DNA of 64,000 bases from positions 68,243 through 132,242 of the forward strand of contig CBFHQJ010000003.1 in the NCBI GenBank assembly GCA_965657795.1, given 5' to 3'. The stretch is from SW10 sp965657795. Its GTDB lineage: Bacteria > Verrucomicrobiota > Verrucomicrobiia > Verrucomicrobiales > Akkermansiaceae. Below are positions 61,999 to 64,000 of this stretch, one piece after another. Made by a program: the position numbers and the translations under genes. The notes below the pieces were generated by a model. That model did no database searches, was not told the DNA's origin, and worked only from the letters and a program-made list of their open reading frames with translations. How positions within the stretch are numbered: the first letter of the stretch is position 1; each line of letters opens with the position of its first letter.

Positions 61999-63819
61999 AT
62001 GGAAATTCCATTTATTGTTAACGCCCGTAAAGATACCGGTCTCTTCAACTCGAAGGTCGGCATCTGGCTCTTCTTGGCCTCCGAGGTCACCTTGTTCGGT
62101 GGTTTGTTCTCGGGCTATCTCTTCCTTCGCCTTTACGCCGACTACCCATGGCCGGAGCGGGCTCTTCCTGTCCTTCCGGGTTTGATCAACACCTTTGTGC
62201 TGATCGGGTCATCGGTAACCGTGGTTTTTGCTTGGGCTGCGCTCAAGATGCGGGAATGGCGGAAGTTCCAGATCTACATGGCAATCACGCTTGCATGCGC
62301 AGGGCTTTTCATGGTCCTGAAGGGAATTGAATATAACGCAAAATTTGGTCACCAGGCGGTGCGCATTCAGGGAGGGGGACCTGTTCAGGACAACGCCATC
62401 GTGGAGGGACACCTTCACTACGCAAAGTTGGTGGATGGCGAGATGGTCGAGGTCACCAAGGAAGAGAAGGAGGAAATGAGTGATGAGGACAAGGAAGACG
62501 TCTTCACCGCCAACAAGATTCTTGTTAAGGCATCGGAATTCACCTTCGTTCTGACCCGCCCAAGTCACGAGGCTTATGTTAAGGCGCTCCTCGAGCAAGC
62601 CGGTGAAAGCAAAATTACTCTTGCTGAAAAGTATTCGGTGATCGACGTAGAGGAGCTCAACGCAGGTGAAATGAACCGCGACCAACTCACGAACAGCAAG
62701 GCTGCTTTGGTTGCTGGGAAGGGGGAGGAGCTCTCGATCGATCTCCTCGATAAACTCGAAGATGCTTACCTCGACGCCCGCTCACACGACCGGAAAATTA
62801 GGACTCAGTTTCTTGCTGCTTCATGGGATTGGGTCCGGAATGAGAAGGGGGAGGAGGAGGCTTCCACTTACATCGTTGAAAAAGACATTTGGAAAGAACG
62901 TCGGTCGGAGGACGCCGAGAAGCTCAAGGTTTTGACTCTCCGGGCACCTTCAGAGGTGACATTCAAGGTTGATCCTCCTTTCACTTTGGTACTTGATCCA
63001 TCTGATCTGGTTAAGAAGGTGAACGTTGGGGATAAGGACGCAAAGCTCCGTGACGATACTTTGGTCTCAGGAGAGGTCCTCCCAAGTCCCATGATTATGG
63101 GGGTTGATGCCTTGGACTTCCGAACGACTGCTCTTCGTGCTGAGGCCGAGGGACTTGATCCTCTGCCTGTCATCGAGGGAACTTGGTTGCTCACGCACAA
63201 GGGGCATCATGATGATCACGCCGAGGGTGAGGATGACCGAAATGAGTTTAAGAAAATTTGGGAATGCCATTTGGAGTGGCTGAGGGCCAGGGCCGAGTAT
63301 CTTGACGAAAAGAGTGATCGTAAGGGGCTGGAAGGGGCGGATCGCTTGGTTCCGACGGACAATGATCGTTACCGGGTCAACTGGGATCAGATTCTCGCCT
63401 ATCAAGGCTTGGGGTATGATCTCAAAAAGGTTTATGACGAGAGCAAGGCTGGGACCTTGAAGCGGACAGGCTTGTTCGATATCAATGGGTTCGCAGGTGC
63501 AAACCATAAGACTCCGGACACTGATAATCCGGATCTCCATTTCCCTCATCTTGAGATCCCTCGCGCAAATGTCGGATTCGAGTCCAGCTTTACTCCAAAG
63601 TGGAATACCTACTACGCCATCTATTTCACCATTACCGGCTTGCACGGTTTGCACGTTATCGGTGGAGCTCTGGTGCTGGGATACTACTTGTTCTTTGGAC
63701 GCAAGATGTATGAGTCCAACCCCGAGTGGTTGGCTAACCGTGTCGAGGTGGGAGGTCTCTTCTGGCACTTTGTCGACCTTGTTTGGATCTTTCTCTTCCC
63801 GATCCTTTACTTGATGTAA
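61999..63819 (+). CDS. ctaE: aa3 oxidase subunit III with a large insertion
   Basis: The protein has 606 residues, against about 200-290 for the family. Three helices (about 21-45, 59-82, 89-112) carry the subunit III pattern (GIWLFLASEVTLFGGLFSGY). The last ~79 residues hold the conserved final helices (TGLHGLHVIGGALVLGYYLFF, then VGGLFWHFVDLVWIFLFPIL). Between them, about residues 120-527 form a hydrophilic, acid-rich block with no membrane helix. The positive cytoplasmic loop (KMREWRK) places this block in the periplasm. I recognise no domain in it. Confidence 0.85.
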   Translation: MEIPFIVNARKDTGLFNSKVGIWLFLASEVTLFGGLFSGYLFLRLYADYPWPERALPVLPGLINTFVLIGSSVTVVFAWAALKMREWRKFQIYMAITLACAGLFMVLKGIEYNAKFGHQAVRIQGGGPVQDNAIVEGHLHYAKLVDGEMVEVTKEEKEEMSDEDKEDVFTANKILVKASEFTFVLTRPSHEAYVKALLEQAGESKITLAEKYSVIDVEELNAGEMNRDQLTNSKAALVAGKGEELSIDLLDKLEDAYLDARSHDRKIRTQFLAASWDWVRNEKGEEEASTYIVEKDIWKERRSEDAEKLKVLTLRAPSEVTFKVDPPFTLVLDPSDLVKKVNVGDKDAKLRDDTLVSGEVLPSPMIMGVDALDFRTTALRAEAEGLDPLPVIEGTWLLTHKGHHDDHAEGEDDRNEFKKIWECHLEWLRARAEYLDEKSDRKGLEGADRLVPTDNDRYRVNWDQILAYQGLGYDLKKVYDESKAGTLKRTGLFDINGFAGANHKTPDTDNPDLHFPHLEIPRANVGFESSFTPKWNTYYAIYFTITGLHGLHVIGGALVLGYYLFFGRKMYESNPEWLANRVEVGGLFWHFVDLVWIFLFPILYLM

Positions 63820-63859
63820 TTTTCACTCTCAATTTTTTCTGACTTAATCTTTTAAATTC

Positions 63860-64000
63860 ATGGCTGGTTCTATCGAAGAAATCAAAAAGGCGAAGAAGCT
63901 CTACCTTGTCATTGGTGGGTTTCTATTCCTAGGCACTATCCTTACTGTCGCGGTTGCGAGCGTGGAGGCCTTGGACTTTGGAGCGCACGGTTTTGATAAG
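63860..64000 (+). CDS. Oxidase subunit IV-like protein (start only; 3' end outside window)
   Basis: The first 47 codons are visible: MAGSIEEIKKAKKLYLVIGG leads into one membrane helix (about 15-36, YLVIGGFLFLGTILTVAVASV). Position after subunit III and the short helical start match the small fourth subunit of caa3/aa3 oxidases. The sequence is cut by the window edge, so the family is tentative. Confidence 0.6.
   Translation, partial: MAGSIEEIKKAKKLYLVIGGFLFLGTILTVAVASVEALDFGAHGFDK

Noticed and set aside
1..64000. tRNA, rRNA, riboswitch or intact insertion sequence
   Set aside because: I saw no cloverleaf-like CCA-ending segments, no rRNA core sequence, no recognised riboswitch consensus and no transposase with inverted repeats. 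A covariance-model scan was not possible.

Overview
The window reads as chromosome of a member of the Verrucomicrobiota, probably close to the Verrucomicrobiales. The basis is a combination of traits: PEP-CTERM sorting tails on small secreted proteins, LamG and DUF1080 proteins, a formylglycine sulfatase, a planctomycete/verrucomicrobial-type cytochrome c with leucine-rich repeats, and alternative complex III. This is an inference from gene content; no rRNA or tRNA gene is present to anchor it. Coding density is high. The one clearly decayed stretch is 26.5-29.2 kb.

Layout: 0-3.7 kb holds the end of a large LamG surface protein, a PEP-CTERM protein, DNA polymerase III delta (holA) and a thioredoxin-like [2Fe-2S] ferredoxin. 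3.8-20 kb is one functional block: a TonB-dependent receptor, a large secreted protein made of three near-identical ~480-residue repeats, a DUF3450 / long ExbB / ExbB / ExbD / ExbD / TonB operon, then a TPR protein, an OprP/OprO-like porin and a small exported protein. Four promoter regions in this block carry the same bipartite site, GTNAC-N6-GTNAC. It has the 11-bp half-site period of a PhoB (PHO) box. Three of the four copies end 51-55 nt before the start codon. Together with the phosphate-porin-like gene this suggests a phosphate-starvation regulon for import of a phosphorus-containing substrate.

20-37.7 kb is mostly housekeeping and accessory genes: an M3 oligopeptidase, a HI0933-family flavoprotein, mlaF-mlaD without mlaE, an SGNH-DUF1080 fusion, an outer-membrane barrel protein, a decayed region (tyrosine recombinase remnant joined to a pectate lyase remnant), a sulfatase, a YdcH-like protein, a second PEP-CTERM protein, a PUR-domain protein, a Dus tRNA-modifying enzyme, a DUF2231/cytochrome/LRR protein and a MidA-like methyltransferase. 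37.7-48.2 kb holds a class A penicillin-binding protein whose transpeptidase active site looks destroyed, followed by conserved unknowns, a CPA1 antiporter, a large TPR protein, a Dabb protein and a paralogue of the small exported protein from the TonB block.

48.3-64 kb is a respiratory supercluster on the + strand: actABCDEF (alternative complex III), a small membrane protein, ccoN-like and ccoO-like genes, a monohaem cytochrome c, and aa3-type oxidase subunits I, III and IV (the last cut by the window end). Two CRP/FNR-type palindromes 25 bp apart precede it. The most unusual observation is that the CcoN-like protein aligns without gaps to catalytic CcoN in the key regions but has lost the three CuB histidines, the cross-linked tyrosine, the high-spin haem histidine and one low-spin haem histidine. 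The aa3 subunit I next to it keeps all its ligands. The CcoN-like protein therefore looks like a non-catalytic structural subunit, possibly a scaffold between complex III and the aa3 oxidase. The aa3 subunit III also carries an insertion of about 400 residues, predicted to be periplasmic.
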